NCBI GenBank assembly: GCA_018062515.1
Contig: JAGOSC010000080.1
Location: forward strand, 1-7,761
Direction of reading: 5' to 3'
Source of the DNA: Candidatus Omnitrophota bacterium
GTDB taxonomy: Bacteria; Omnitrophota; Gorgyraeia; Zapsychrales; Zapsychraceae
DNA length: 7,761 nt
Numbering within the stretch: position 1 is the first letter of the stretch; every line of letters begins with the position of its first letter. A model generated the notes under the pieces. It had not been told where the DNA came from, did not search any database, and saw nothing but the letters and a program-made list of their open reading frames with translations. Position numbers and translations under genes: made by a program. This document shows positions 1 to 6,911 of this stretch, one piece after another.

Positions 1-1100
1 CCCGGACCGATCGAAGAATCTTGCTCATAACCCAAACCATTCTTTACAATCGCTATGATTTCCTTTTTATCGATGGCATGCGCGATGGCCCGACGGAAAT
101 GAATATCACTAAACCACCTAAACTTTGCCGGCGCAACAGAGGGCTTCTTTGTGTTCGGATCCACTCCCGTATTCTGATTAAAAAATAAAAATTGGCTGCC
201 CATATCTGGGCCGGTATCATAAACCGTAAAATTTTTCTTTTCTTCCAAAGGTTTAATCATGGGATAATCCCGTCCCTGTATCGACTGGGCATCGGTTTCT
301 CCCTCGATAAATTTCAAAAGCTCGACATCGCTACTTTGAAGAATCATATAAATGATTTTATCGATATACGGCAATTGGTCGCCATCCGCGCTTTTTTTCC
401 AATAATGTTCATTACGGGATAAAACGATTCTTTGGCCAGGTTCGTATCGGGTTAATTTAAAAGGGCCAGTGCCGACAATTTCCTCGACGGGAGTATCAAT
501 GGTCCACTGATAATTATACGTATGATTATCCACATATTGTTTTAGTTTGTGTTTCGGAAGAATAGCGCCTCCCAAGGCTCTTAAAAACGGGGCAAATTTA
601 AGCGGAAGAATGAAACGGACAGTGTAATCATCAATTTTCTCGACGGTAATTTTCTTTCCGTCGATCGTAAAAATATCGGCGGATGAAGAAGGAATTTCTT
701 CATTATAAATCAGTTCATTGTAAGTAAAAACAACATCATCTGCAGTAAATGGAACACCGTCGTTCCAAAATACATCTTTTCTCAGATGAAAAATCCAGGT
801 TAACCCGTCGGGACTGATGTCCCATGATTCGGCCAGATTCGGTTCCGTCCGGGCATCATCCGGATTACTTGTTGTCAAACCTTCAAATATGCCTCCCGTG
901 ATTGCACTCGAGGACGCATCTTTGATTAACATTTCATTAAATGTTTTTGGATCTGATGTGATGGAAAATACGATTTGACCACCGTATTTTGAATTTTTAG
1001 ATTGGGCTAACGCTGAGGAAGGACTGATGAAGGATAGAAAAAAAACCGCTGTCAATATTTGCCAACAGCCGAAATGATAACGACGTCCCCAAAGACTCAT
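1..1100 (-). CDS. Extracytoplasmic solute-binding protein, family 5 (peptide/oligopeptide ABC transporter type), C-terminus missing
   Basis: This frame is open from an ATG at 1100 to the left edge (366 full codons) with no stop, so the C-terminal part is outside the window. Family members are roughly 500-620 residues, so about 150-250 are missing. Residues 1-32 look like a Sec signal peptide: RR at 6-7, a hydrophobic core at about 15-26, and ALA before Q33 as a likely signal peptidase I site. There is no lipobox cysteine. The mature start has GGQIVFSITSDPKTFN (40-55), typical of SBP_bac_5 proteins. The family signature spans about 90-127 (AESW, SPDG, HLRKDVFW, FTADDVVFTY). A VGTGPFKL block and FRRAIAHAIDKKEI (335-348) are further family hallmarks. 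Such proteins capture peptides, nickel or sugars in the periplasm for an ABC permease; the substrate cannot be told here and no permease gene is visible. The start lies 42 nt after the secG stop, with only a weak AAGAG at 1106-1110 as ribosome binding site, so cotranscription with secG is likely. Confidence 0.92.
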   Translation of the reverse strand, partial: MSLWGRRYHFGCWQILTAVFFLSFISPSSALAQSKNSKYGGQIVFSITSDPKTFNEMLIKDASSSAITGGIFEGLTTSNPDDARTEPNLAESWDISPDGLTWIFHLRKDVFWNDGVPFTADDVVFTYNELIYNEEIPSSSADIFTIDGKKITVEKIDDYTVRFILPLKFAPFLRALGGAILPKHKLKQYVDNHTYNYQWTIDTPVEEIVGTGPFKLTRYEPGQRIVLSRNEHYWKKSADGDQLPYIDKIIYMILQSSDVELLKFIEGETDAQSIQGRDYPMIKPLEEKKNFTVYDTGPDMGSQFLFFNQNTGVDPNTKKPSVAPAKFRWFSDIHFRRAIAHAIDKKEIIAIVKNGLGYEQDSSIGP

Positions 1101-1142
1101 AAATACTCTTGTTATGGTACAAGAACTGTTAACAATGATTGG

Positions 1143-1505
1143 TTATGGTTGACTATCTTGCGAAATTGGTGTCTTATTAGGAATATTTTCTATCAAATCT
1201 TTAGTCGCGTCGACGGACATTGGTAAAGCCGGCGCTTCAGGAGCGACCGGAGCCGCGACCCTGTTAGGCATTATTGATTTCCCGCTTCTCGTCGAAAGAA
1301 TCGCTAAACCGATGCATAAAACAATAAATATAGTGGTTAATACGGTTGTCGCTTTGATCATAAATTCATTGGTCTGCGCGCCGAACACAGATTCAGCCGA
1401 GGCAAATCCTTCTGTTAGTCCACCGCCTCGTCCAGATTGCATTAAAATAACGATGATCAATAAGACACAGACAATCGCTTGTAAAACCATGACAAATCCC
1501 ATCAT
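1143..1505 (-). CDS. secG: Protein translocase subunit SecG
   Basis: This encodes a 120-residue SecG-like protein, the small accessory subunit of the SecYEG channel that exports unfolded proteins across the inner membrane. Two membrane segments are visible, about residues 3-21 and 50-69. Between them lies the conserved cytoplasmic loop LMQSGRGGGLTEGF (21-34), followed by a Gly/Ala-rich turn and FGAQTNEF, which is the diagnostic SecG pattern. Residues from about 82 on form a Pro/Ala-rich, probably disordered tail that is longer than in minimal SecG proteins. Two ATG codons sit in tandem (1505 and 1502). AGGGAG at 1514-1519 is 8 nt before the first, so I use 1505. The gene follows tpiA after 24 nt, the pgk-tpiA-secG order found in many bacteria. 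The stop is TAA. Identification is firm from motif and context together, although SecG proteins are short and diverge quickly. Confidence 0.93.
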   Translation of the reverse strand: MMGFVMVLQAIVCVLLIIVILMQSGRGGGLTEGFASAESVFGAQTNEFMIKATTVLTTIFIVLCIGLAILSTRSGKSIMPNRVAAPVAPEAPALPMSVDATKDLIENIPNKTPISQDSQP

Positions 1506-1513
1506 TTGAATAT

Positions 1514-1519
1514 CTCCCT
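1514..1519 (-). promoter_or_regulatory. Ribosome binding site of secG (AGGGAG)
   Basis: AGGGAG, read on the minus strand, lies in the 24-nt tpiA-secG gap and ends 8 nt before the first of two tandem ATG codons. This spacing favours the first ATG. Confidence 0.75.
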
Positions 1520-1529
1520 TTAAAATTAT

Positions 1530-2297
1530 TTACTTCTCTACACCAATAGAGTTCTGAACAATTTGGATAAATGTATCACTTTTAAGACTGGCTCCACCGA
1601 CGAGAGCACCATCAATATCTTTTTGCGAAACTAATTCTTTAATATTTTCCGGTTTAACACTTCCTCCATACTGAATTTGTATGGATTCGGCTGTTTCTTG
1701 GTCGTACTTCTGGCTAAGTAATTTACGGATAAATGCATGTACTTCCTGCGCTTGTTCTTTCGTGGCGGTCTTTCCCGTGCCGATAGCCCAAACCGGTTCA
1801 TAAGCAATCACCATTTTTGTCATTTCATCGGCGGTAAAGCCAGCCAATGAACCATCCATTTGTTTTTGAATCACCGCATTGGTTTTGCCCGACTCGCGCT
1901 CTTCCAAAAGTTCTCCAACACAGACGATCGGAATTAATCCGTGTTTTAAAGCGGCCTTGATTTTCTTATTAACTGTAACATCGGTCTCAGCAAAGAATTG
2001 TCTTCGCTCGGAGTGTCCGATAATGACGTATTCTGCTCCCGCATCTTTAATAAGCGGGGCGGAAACTTCCCCGGTAAAAGCGCCGGCGTCTTCCCAATAA
2101 ATATTCTGCGCGCCCAAACGAATATGGCTGTCGACTAAAACATCACTCACGTCGCGTAAAGCCGTAAATACCGGACAAACCACGATCTCCACTTCAGTAA
2201 CGTCGATTAAAACACGATTTAATTCTGTCACCAATTCAATGGCTTCCTTACATGTTTTATTGAGCTTCCAATTTCCAGCTATAATTGTCTTTCTCAT
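1530..2297 (-). CDS. tpiA: Triosephosphate isomerase
   Basis: This cytoplasmic enzyme interconverts dihydroxyacetone phosphate and glyceraldehyde 3-phosphate in glycolysis and gluconeogenesis. The protein has 255 residues, the usual length for a complete TIM barrel. The catalytic set is intact at canonical positions: N9 and K11 in GNWKLN, H95 in VIIGHSERR, and E167 in AYEPVWAIGTG. The flexible phosphate-gripping loop 6 follows E167 (about 168-178), and the phosphate-binding GGSVKPEN (211-218) and ALVGGASL (231-238) are present. The ATG at 2297 begins 4 nt after the pgk stop. Its ribosome binding site AAAAGG (2305-2310) overlaps the last pgk codons, so translation is probably coupled to pgk. 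The stop is TAA, 24 nt before secG. Nothing suggests loss of function. Confidence 0.98.
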   Translation of the reverse strand: MRKTIIAGNWKLNKTCKEAIELVTELNRVLIDVTEVEIVVCPVFTALRDVSDVLVDSHIRLGAQNIYWEDAGAFTGEVSAPLIKDAGAEYVIIGHSERRQFFAETDVTVNKKIKAALKHGLIPIVCVGELLEERESGKTNAVIQKQMDGSLAGFTADEMTKMVIAYEPVWAIGTGKTATKEQAQEVHAFIRKLLSQKYDQETAESIQIQYGGSVKPENIKELVSQKDIDGALVGGASLKSDTFIQIVQNSIGVEK

Positions 2298-2301
2298 GTT
2301 C

Positions 2302-3486
2302 TTACCTTTTATCCATTAAAGCGGTTATACCCGGTAATTCTTTTCCTTCTAAAAGTTCCAAAGATGCTCCGCCGCCCGTTGAAATATGGGTCATTTTCTC
2401 AGCGACATTAAATTTCTTCGCCGCCGAGGCTGAATCTCCTCCGCCAACAATCGTCGTTGCACCCTTTAAATTAGCGAGATATTCAGCGATTTCTTTTGTT
2501 CCTTGAGCATATTGATCAATTTCAAAAACACCTACAGGGCCATTCCACACTACTGTTTTAGCCGTTGAAAGAACTTTTTTAAATTCGGCCCGCGTTTTTG
2601 GTCCTATATCTATGGCTTCTGTTCCATCAGGAATTTCATCGACAATGCGTACAGTATCTTTTTTGGAGAAATCATCGACGACAACAAAATCAGTGGTCAA
2701 AACAAGATTTACACCGGCTTTTTTAGCTTTATCCATCAATTCTTTAGCTGTACCAATACGGTCTTTTTCCAAAAGTGAATTTCCGACATTTTTGCCTAAG
2801 GCTTTCAAAAAAGTATAAGCCATTCCGCCGCCGATCAAAATCGCATCAGCTTTTTTCAATAAATTTTCAATCAAAAGGATTTTATCTGATACCTTTTTTC
2901 CACCCATAATAACAACATAAGGTCTGGCAGGATTAGCGATCGCCTGGCCAAGATATTCTAATTCCTTTTCCAGCAAAAGACCGGCGACAGAAGGCAAGAA
3001 TTTTGTAATACCTTCGGTCGATGCATGGGCGCGATGAGCTGTTCCGAACGCATCATTCACATAAATATCAGCCAAAGAAGCTAAAGCCTTGGCAAAAGAA
3101 GGATTATTTTTCTCTTCTTCTTCATGAAAACGAAGATTTTCAAGTAAAACAACACGCTGAGAGCTTTTATTGATCATTGAAGAAACAATTTTTCCGATGC
3201 AATCTTCCGTTATTAGAACATCTTCACCTAAAAGTTCTTTTAATCGTTTGGCCACAGGCGTAAGTCGCATCGCTTCATCAACTTTTCCATTGGGTCGGCC
3301 CAAATGGCTCATCAGAATTAATTTGGCAGGATTTTTGCTTAAAATATATTTGATCGTTGGCAGGGAGGCTTGAATACGGTTGTCATCCGTTATATTTTGC
3401 TGATCATCTAAAGGGACATTATAATCCACCCTCATAATTATTTTCTTACCGCTTAAATCTACATCTTTAACCGTTTGTTTATTCAT
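2302..3486 (-). CDS. pgk: Phosphoglycerate kinase
   Basis: This cytoplasmic glycolytic kinase transfers the acyl phosphate of 1,3-bisphosphoglycerate to ADP, giving 3-phosphoglycerate and ATP. The 394-residue length fits monofunctional bacterial enzymes. N-domain substrate motifs are present: RVDYNVP (19-25; Tyr where most family members have Phe), SHLGRP (60-65), ENLRFHEEE (116-124) and NDAFGTAHRAHAST (144-157). C-domain nucleotide motifs follow: GGKKVSDK (195-202), IGGGMAYTFLKA (218-229), NGPVGVFE (315-322), GGGDSA (348-353) and the GGGAS loop (371-375). The ATG at 3486 is preceded by AAAGGATG, with AGGA ending about 12 nt upstream of the start, slightly long but usable. This is the first gene after a strong promoter and is followed by tpiA after 4 nt. 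gap, often located just upstream of pgk, is absent; the upstream neighbour is a polysaccharide gene. Confidence 0.98.
   Translation of the reverse strand: MNKQTVKDVDLSGKKIIMRVDYNVPLDDQQNITDDNRIQASLPTIKYILSKNPAKLILMSHLGRPNGKVDEAMRLTPVAKRLKELLGEDVLITEDCIGKIVSSMINKSSQRVVLLENLRFHEEEEKNNPSFAKALASLADIYVNDAFGTAHRAHASTEGITKFLPSVAGLLLEKELEYLGQAIANPARPYVVIMGGKKVSDKILLIENLLKKADAILIGGGMAYTFLKALGKNVGNSLLEKDRIGTAKELMDKAKKAGVNLVLTTDFVVVDDFSKKDTVRIVDEIPDGTEAIDIGPKTRAEFKKVLSTAKTVVWNGPVGVFEIDQYAQGTKEIAEYLANLKGATTIVGGGDSASAAKKFNVAEKMTHISTGGGASLELLEGKELPGITALMDKR
2305..2310 (-). promoter_or_regulatory. Ribosome binding site of tpiA inside the end of pgk
   Basis: AAAAGG (minus strand) forms the penultimate and last sense codons of pgk and ends 7 nt before the tpiA ATG. 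A ribosome terminating on pgk would sit directly on it, which favours coupled translation. Confidence 0.7.
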
Positions 3487-3639
3487 GACAATACATCATC
3501 CTTTATTAATTAATATATATATAGAAATTTAATCTGTTTATTATATCCAAACACTTTGTTTTGTCAAATTATAATCTATTTAGTATTAAGAACATAACTC
3601 ATTTGTATTCAATATCTTACAACATATTCTGTTTAAATA
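3487..3639. other. AT-rich intergenic spacer between the polysaccharide genes and pgk
   Basis: This 153-nt spacer holds the pgk promoter and leader. I looked for a GC-rich hairpin followed by a T-run after the TGA of the upstream membrane protein gene (3640-3642) and found none, so the polysaccharide transcript may read into pgk or end by a factor-dependent route. No plausible small gene is seen. Confidence 0.6.
3540..3567 (-). promoter_or_regulatory. Sigma-70-type promoter of the pgk-tpiA-secG operon
   Basis: On the minus strand, TTGACA (3562-3567) and TATAAT (3540-3545) both match the consensus and are separated by 16 nt, one short of the optimum. Transcription would start near 3533, leaving a leader of about 45 nt rich in A and T (alternating TA at 3514-3523) before the pgk start at 3486. 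The promoter lies in the only sizeable intergenic space of the window and points at pgk. A second TATAAT at 3568-3573, just upstream, has no convincing -35 partner. Confidence 0.8.
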
Positions 3640-4962
3640 TCAATTTTTCAGTTCGATTTTAGGGATCGCTAGGATTAATCCAACGGTCAACCACATCAAA
3701 GCGCTTAACTGAGTAGAATAAAAATTCGTATCAAAAAAACTCTGAACAAGAAAAGCGCCCAAGCCGACCATAGCTCCCAGTAAAAGATGATAATTCAACG
3801 AGTCTTTCAGCTGCCTTAAATAAATAAGGCTCACTTTGTATAAGGTCCATAAAACCCAAATGAATGCTATTAAGCCAACGATTCCCATTTCCGCCGTGAT
3901 TTGGAGATAACAATTATGAGGATATTCCGGCCGGCGAAATTTTTCTAAAGTGGCGACCAAGGTATAATTGTTCAAGCCTACGCCAAAAACCGGGTTCTTT
4001 TTAATCATACCTAAAGCTTCCCTCCAATTATTGTCCCGATCTGATACGTTAAAAAGGGCATTCTTATAAGAACCGCCGATATTTGTTGTCCGTTCATGAA
4101 CCATTTTAACCGTAAATATTCCTAAAAATAATATTCCCAACGCACAATAAACGGCAAGTAATTTTGGACGCTTATAAACAAGAAAAAACAGACACAGTCC
4201 GCAGGCTAACCAACCGGCGCGCGAATACGTTAAACCTAAAGAAATAGTACTAACAATCGCGAGAATAAAACAAATCGTAAGAAATTTGACCGAATTAAAA
4301 AAACCTTCAAATTTCACAAAACCCATTTTCATGTCTTTTAAATTTAAAAATTGAACGACAGATAAACTGATTAAAATCGGTATAACGACAATTAGGTACG
4401 ACGCAAAATCATTGGGATGCCGGAAGGCGGATGATAAGCGTCCATCAGTCATCACACGGCCTCTCATGAAATCTGTTTGGGTTACATACTGATACATCCC
4501 ATCTATGTTGATCATAAAGATGGATGCTAAAAAAAAGCCTAGAATTATTTTTAATCTTTTACTGGAATTGACGGTCTCGACTATAAAAAAAGCGGTAAAT
4601 GTATCCTGAAGCAATTTAGTGATGATGGCTGGAATGGAAACATATGGCCGGACACCGAATATAGCTGATAATAAAGCAACCAAAACAAGAACAAATATAG
4701 GTTTGTTCAACGGATTACCAACGGGTTTGAGATAAGATAAGGCTGATAAAAAATTTTTCCGTGAGAAAATTAACTTAGATGTCTTCGTGTCAGCCAACTC
4801 TTGACGATAACACAAACAGCGTTTGGTAAGAAAAGTAATCAAACAAATTCCGAACATCCACTCGACCCCTGCACTGGAAATTGGAACAAACCAAATCATT
4901 CCGCATAAAGCGCCAAATATGATTAAATCGCATCGTTCAATAAATTTGCGTAGATTAATCAT
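3640..4962 (-). CDS. O-antigen ligase/polymerase family membrane protein (Wzy_C/WaaL-like), complete
   Basis: This is a 440-residue, very hydrophobic protein with about 10-12 likely membrane segments, for example 12-30, 88-103, 138-155, 185-205, 228-245, 268-287, 359-380, 392-408 and 416-433. Its layout matches O-antigen ligases and polymerases: FRHPNDFASY (180-189), YSRAGW (246-251) with the conserved Arg at the membrane edge, a large periplasmic loop (about 288-358) with GVGLNNY (327-333) and PHNCYLQ (348-354), then QSFFDTNFYS (407-416). Such proteins join polysaccharide repeat units to each other (Wzy) or to a lipid acceptor (WaaL); sequence alone does not separate these roles. I start at the ATG at 4962, which overlaps the fcl stop by 8 nt (ATGATTAA). 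A TTG seven codons upstream is less likely. No clear Shine-Dalgarno precedes either, which suits coupled translation. The stop is TGA, the only non-TAA stop seen. The C-terminal half resembles the protein at 6904-7629. Confidence 0.87.
   Translation of the reverse strand: MINLRKFIERCDLIIFGALCGMIWFVPISSAGVEWMFGICLITFLTKRCLCYRQELADTKTSKLIFSRKNFLSALSYLKPVGNPLNKPIFVLVLVALLSAIFGVRPYVSIPAIITKLLQDTFTAFFIVETVNSSKRLKIILGFFLASIFMINIDGMYQYVTQTDFMRGRVMTDGRLSSAFRHPNDFASYLIVVIPILISLSVVQFLNLKDMKMGFVKFEGFFNSVKFLTICFILAIVSTISLGLTYSRAGWLACGLCLFFLVYKRPKLLAVYCALGILFLGIFTVKMVHERTTNIGGSYKNALFNVSDRDNNWREALGMIKKNPVFGVGLNNYTLVATLEKFRRPEYPHNCYLQITAEMGIVGLIAFIWVLWTLYKVSLIYLRQLKDSLNYHLLLGAMVGLGAFLVQSFFDTNFYSTQLSALMWLTVGLILAIPKIELKN
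3716..3744 (-). repeat. 29-nt repeat, copy 1, inside the second membrane protein gene
   Basis: This segment matches 7001-7029 at 27 of 29 bases in the same orientation. It encodes the QSFFDTNFYS motif in both paralogous membrane proteins, and both differences are synonymous. It reflects a shared, probably duplicated gene end rather than a mobile repeat. Confidence 0.6.
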
Positions 4963-5902
4963 TTTGCCGTTTATACCAATCAATGGTTTTCTTTAGCCCG
5001 GCCTCAAAAGATGTTTTTGCCATGAATCCAAATTCTTCTTTAGCTCGACGGGTATCTAAAGAACGTCGCGGTTGTCCATCGGGCTTAGTTTTATCCCATA
5101 TAACTTTTCCATGATATCCGGTCAGTTTTACAATGAGATTGACCAAATCTTTAATAGAAATCTCAAAGCCGGCACCGATATTGACAGGGTCGGACTTATT
5201 ATACTTTTGCGCGGCCATGACAATACCGCGAGCGGCATCATCGACGTATAAAAACTCACGGGTCGCCTTTCCTGTTCCCCAAACCGTAATCGATTCTTGC
5301 TGATTTCGTTTGGCATCAATACATTTCTTAATCAAAGCCGGAATGACATGCGACGATGACGGATCAAAATTGTCGCCGGGACCATATAAATTAACGGGCA
5401 GTACATAAATCGCATTCAATCCGTATTGTTGACGGTAGGCTTGCGACTGCACCAATAATATTTTTTTGGCTAATCCGTACGGGGCATTGGTTTCTTCCGG
5501 GTATCCATTCCATAAATCGTCTTCTTTGAAAGGAACTTTGGTAAACTTCGGATAAGCACAAATTGTCCCGACGGTGACAAATTTTTGAATGTGATGATGC
5601 CGGGCTTGTTCAATCAATTCAGTTCCCATAATCAAATTTTCATACAGGAACTTGCCCGGATTTTCCCGATTAGCGCCGATTCCACCGACGGACGCCGCCA
5701 AATGAATCACCACATCCGGCTGTGTTTTTTGATAAAGTTTGCTGATGTCCGTTTGCTTTCGCAAATCAAAATCCTTTTGCCGAACAACGAAAATATCTTG
5801 GCAGCCTTTTTTCTGCAACAAATCTACGACTCGTCGTCCCAGAAAGCCCGCTCCGCCGGTGACAATAAACTTTTGGGATGTAAATGATTTCATGTTATCC
5901 AT
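4955..5902 (-). CDS. fcl: GDP-L-fucose synthase (GDP-4-keto-6-deoxymannose 3,5-epimerase/4-reductase)
   Basis: This cytoplasmic extended short-chain dehydrogenase/reductase uses NADPH to epimerise and reduce the product of Gmd, giving GDP-L-fucose for surface glycans. The protein has 315 residues, normal for the family. The Rossmann nucleotide site is GGAGFLG (16-22). The catalytic residues are visible as Y142 and K146 in APYGLAKK; C115 and H185 (SSSHVIPAL) match the epimerase Cys and His of the E. coli enzyme. The position of the E. coli catalytic Ser is Thr113 here (VGTICAYPK), a conservative change. NLYGPGDNFDP (171-181) and REFLYVDD (205-212) are further family marks. The ATG at 5902 overlaps the gmd stop by 8 nt (ATGGATAA). 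An ATG three codons later (5893) would start 1 nt after that stop and is a real alternative. I prefer 5902 because both neighbouring junctions use the same 8-nt overlap. No strong ribosome binding site supports either. Confidence 0.95.
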   Translation of the reverse strand: MDNMKSFTSQKFIVTGGAGFLGRRVVDLLQKKGCQDIFVVRQKDFDLRKQTDISKLYQKTQPDVVIHLAASVGGIGANRENPGKFLYENLIMGTELIEQARHHHIQKFVTVGTICAYPKFTKVPFKEDDLWNGYPEETNAPYGLAKKILLVQSQAYRQQYGLNAIYVLPVNLYGPGDNFDPSSSHVIPALIKKCIDAKRNQQESITVWGTGKATREFLYVDDAARGIVMAAQKYNKSDPVNIGAGFEISIKDLVNLIVKLTGYHGKVIWDKTKPDGQPRRSLDTRRAKEEFGFMAKTSFEAGLKKTIDWYKRQND

Positions 5903-6911
5903 TTCTTGAACCGTATAATTCTTTTTTGACTTTTTCCATATCGGCGTCGACCATCATGCGGACCAGTTCCTTAAACTGGATCTTCGGCTTCCATTTCAAT
6001 TTTTTCTTGGCCTTGCTTGCATCCCCGATTAACGTTTCCACTTCCGTCGGCCTTAAATATCTTGGGTCGATTTCGACAAATTTTTTCCAATCTAAATCTT
6101 TATAACCAAAGGCCTCGGTTAAAAATTCCTTTACGGAATATGTTTCGCCGGTGGCAATAACATAATCATCCGGTTGATCCTGTTGAAGCATCATCCACAT
6201 CGCTTCGACATAATCACCGGCAAATCCCCAATCGCGTTTCGCATCCAAATTACCTAAGTATAATTTCTTTTGAACACCATGGATAATGCGAGCTAAAGCC
6301 ATAGTGATTTTACGAGTCACAAATGTTTCTCCTCGTCGAGGAGACTCATGATTAAACAGAATTCCGTTACAAGCGAACAAATTATATGCTTCCCGGTAAT
6401 TAACCGTCATCCAATAAGCATAAACCTTGGCCGCCGCGTACGGACTACGGGGATAAAACGGCGTTTGTTCATTTTGAAGTTTTTCATTTTGACTGCCGCC
6501 AAACATTTCCGAACTGGAGGCTTGATAAAATTTTGTTTTAATTCCCGAATCGCGCACCGCTTCCAGAATTCGCGTTGTTCCCAGCGCCACCGACTCGGCG
6601 GTGAATTCGGGAACATCAAAACTGACACGCACATGGCTTTGCGCGCCTAAGTTATATATCTCGCCAGGTTTTACCGTTTTAATAATATGATTCACAGAAC
6701 TGGCGTCCGTCAAATCCCCATAGATTAAATTAAGCCGTCGGTTTTTTTCATGTGGATCCTGGTAAATATGATCAATCCGTTCCGTGTTGAACGTTGATGA
6801 TCGACGGATAATTCCATAAACTTCATAACCTTTACTCAATAATAATTCCGTGAGATACGAGCCGTCTTGTCCAGTAATCCCGGTGATTAAAGCTTTTTTA
6901 CTTTTAGCCAT
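5895..6911 (-). CDS. gmd: GDP-mannose 4,6-dehydratase
   Basis: This cytoplasmic NADP-dependent dehydratase converts GDP-D-mannose to GDP-4-keto-6-deoxy-D-mannose, the first step toward GDP-L-fucose; fcl, the next gene, supplies the second. The protein has 338 residues. Diagnostic segments are the nucleotide loop GITGQDGSYL (11-20), GIIRRSSTFNTERIDH (33-48), IYNLGAQSHVRVSF (85-98), the catalytic ASSSEMFG with E135 (131-138), SPYAAAK with Y158 and K162 (156-162), NHESPRRGETFVTRK (187-201) and KRDWGFAGDYV (225-235). The frame is open further upstream, but the true start is the ATG at 6911: it has a strong AAGGAG 9 nt before it and the family N-terminus starts right after. The start overlaps the stop of the upstream membrane protein by 8 nt (ATGGCTAA), and the ribosome binding site lies inside that gene. 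Identification is certain at family level. Confidence 0.97.
   Translation of the reverse strand: MAKSKKALITGITGQDGSYLTELLLSKGYEVYGIIRRSSTFNTERIDHIYQDPHEKNRRLNLIYGDLTDASSVNHIIKTVKPGEIYNLGAQSHVRVSFDVPEFTAESVALGTTRILEAVRDSGIKTKFYQASSSEMFGGSQNEKLQNEQTPFYPRSPYAAAKVYAYWMTVNYREAYNLFACNGILFNHESPRRGETFVTRKITMALARIIHGVQKKLYLGNLDAKRDWGFAGDYVEAMWMMLQQDQPDDYVIATGETYSVKEFLTEAFGYKDLDWKKFVEIDPRYLRPTEVETLIGDASKAKKKLKWKPKIQFKELVRMMVDADMEKVKKELYGSRNG

Noticed and set aside
192..422. Plus-strand open frames in this and other genes (for example 5585-5887, 6348-6650, 7192-7422)
   Set aside because: All lie opposite well-supported minus-strand genes, show no recognisable domains and have no clear ribosome binding sites.
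1107..1124. Hairpin TCTTGT / ACAAGA between secG and the solute-binding protein gene
   Set aside because: The 6-bp stem has only two GC pairs and no T-run. It overlaps the weak AAGAG ribosome binding site, but it is too weak to call a terminator or a regulatory switch.
3505..3523. AT-rich repeats (alternating TA and ATTAATTAAT) in the pgk leader
   Set aside because: Low-complexity leader sequence; no operator symmetry or riboswitch-like structure that I could support.
4963..4983. TTG start seven codons upstream for the complete ligase-like protein
   Set aside because: TTG is a rare start, it has no ribosome binding site, and the ATG at 4962 repeats the 8-nt overlap of the neighbouring junctions.
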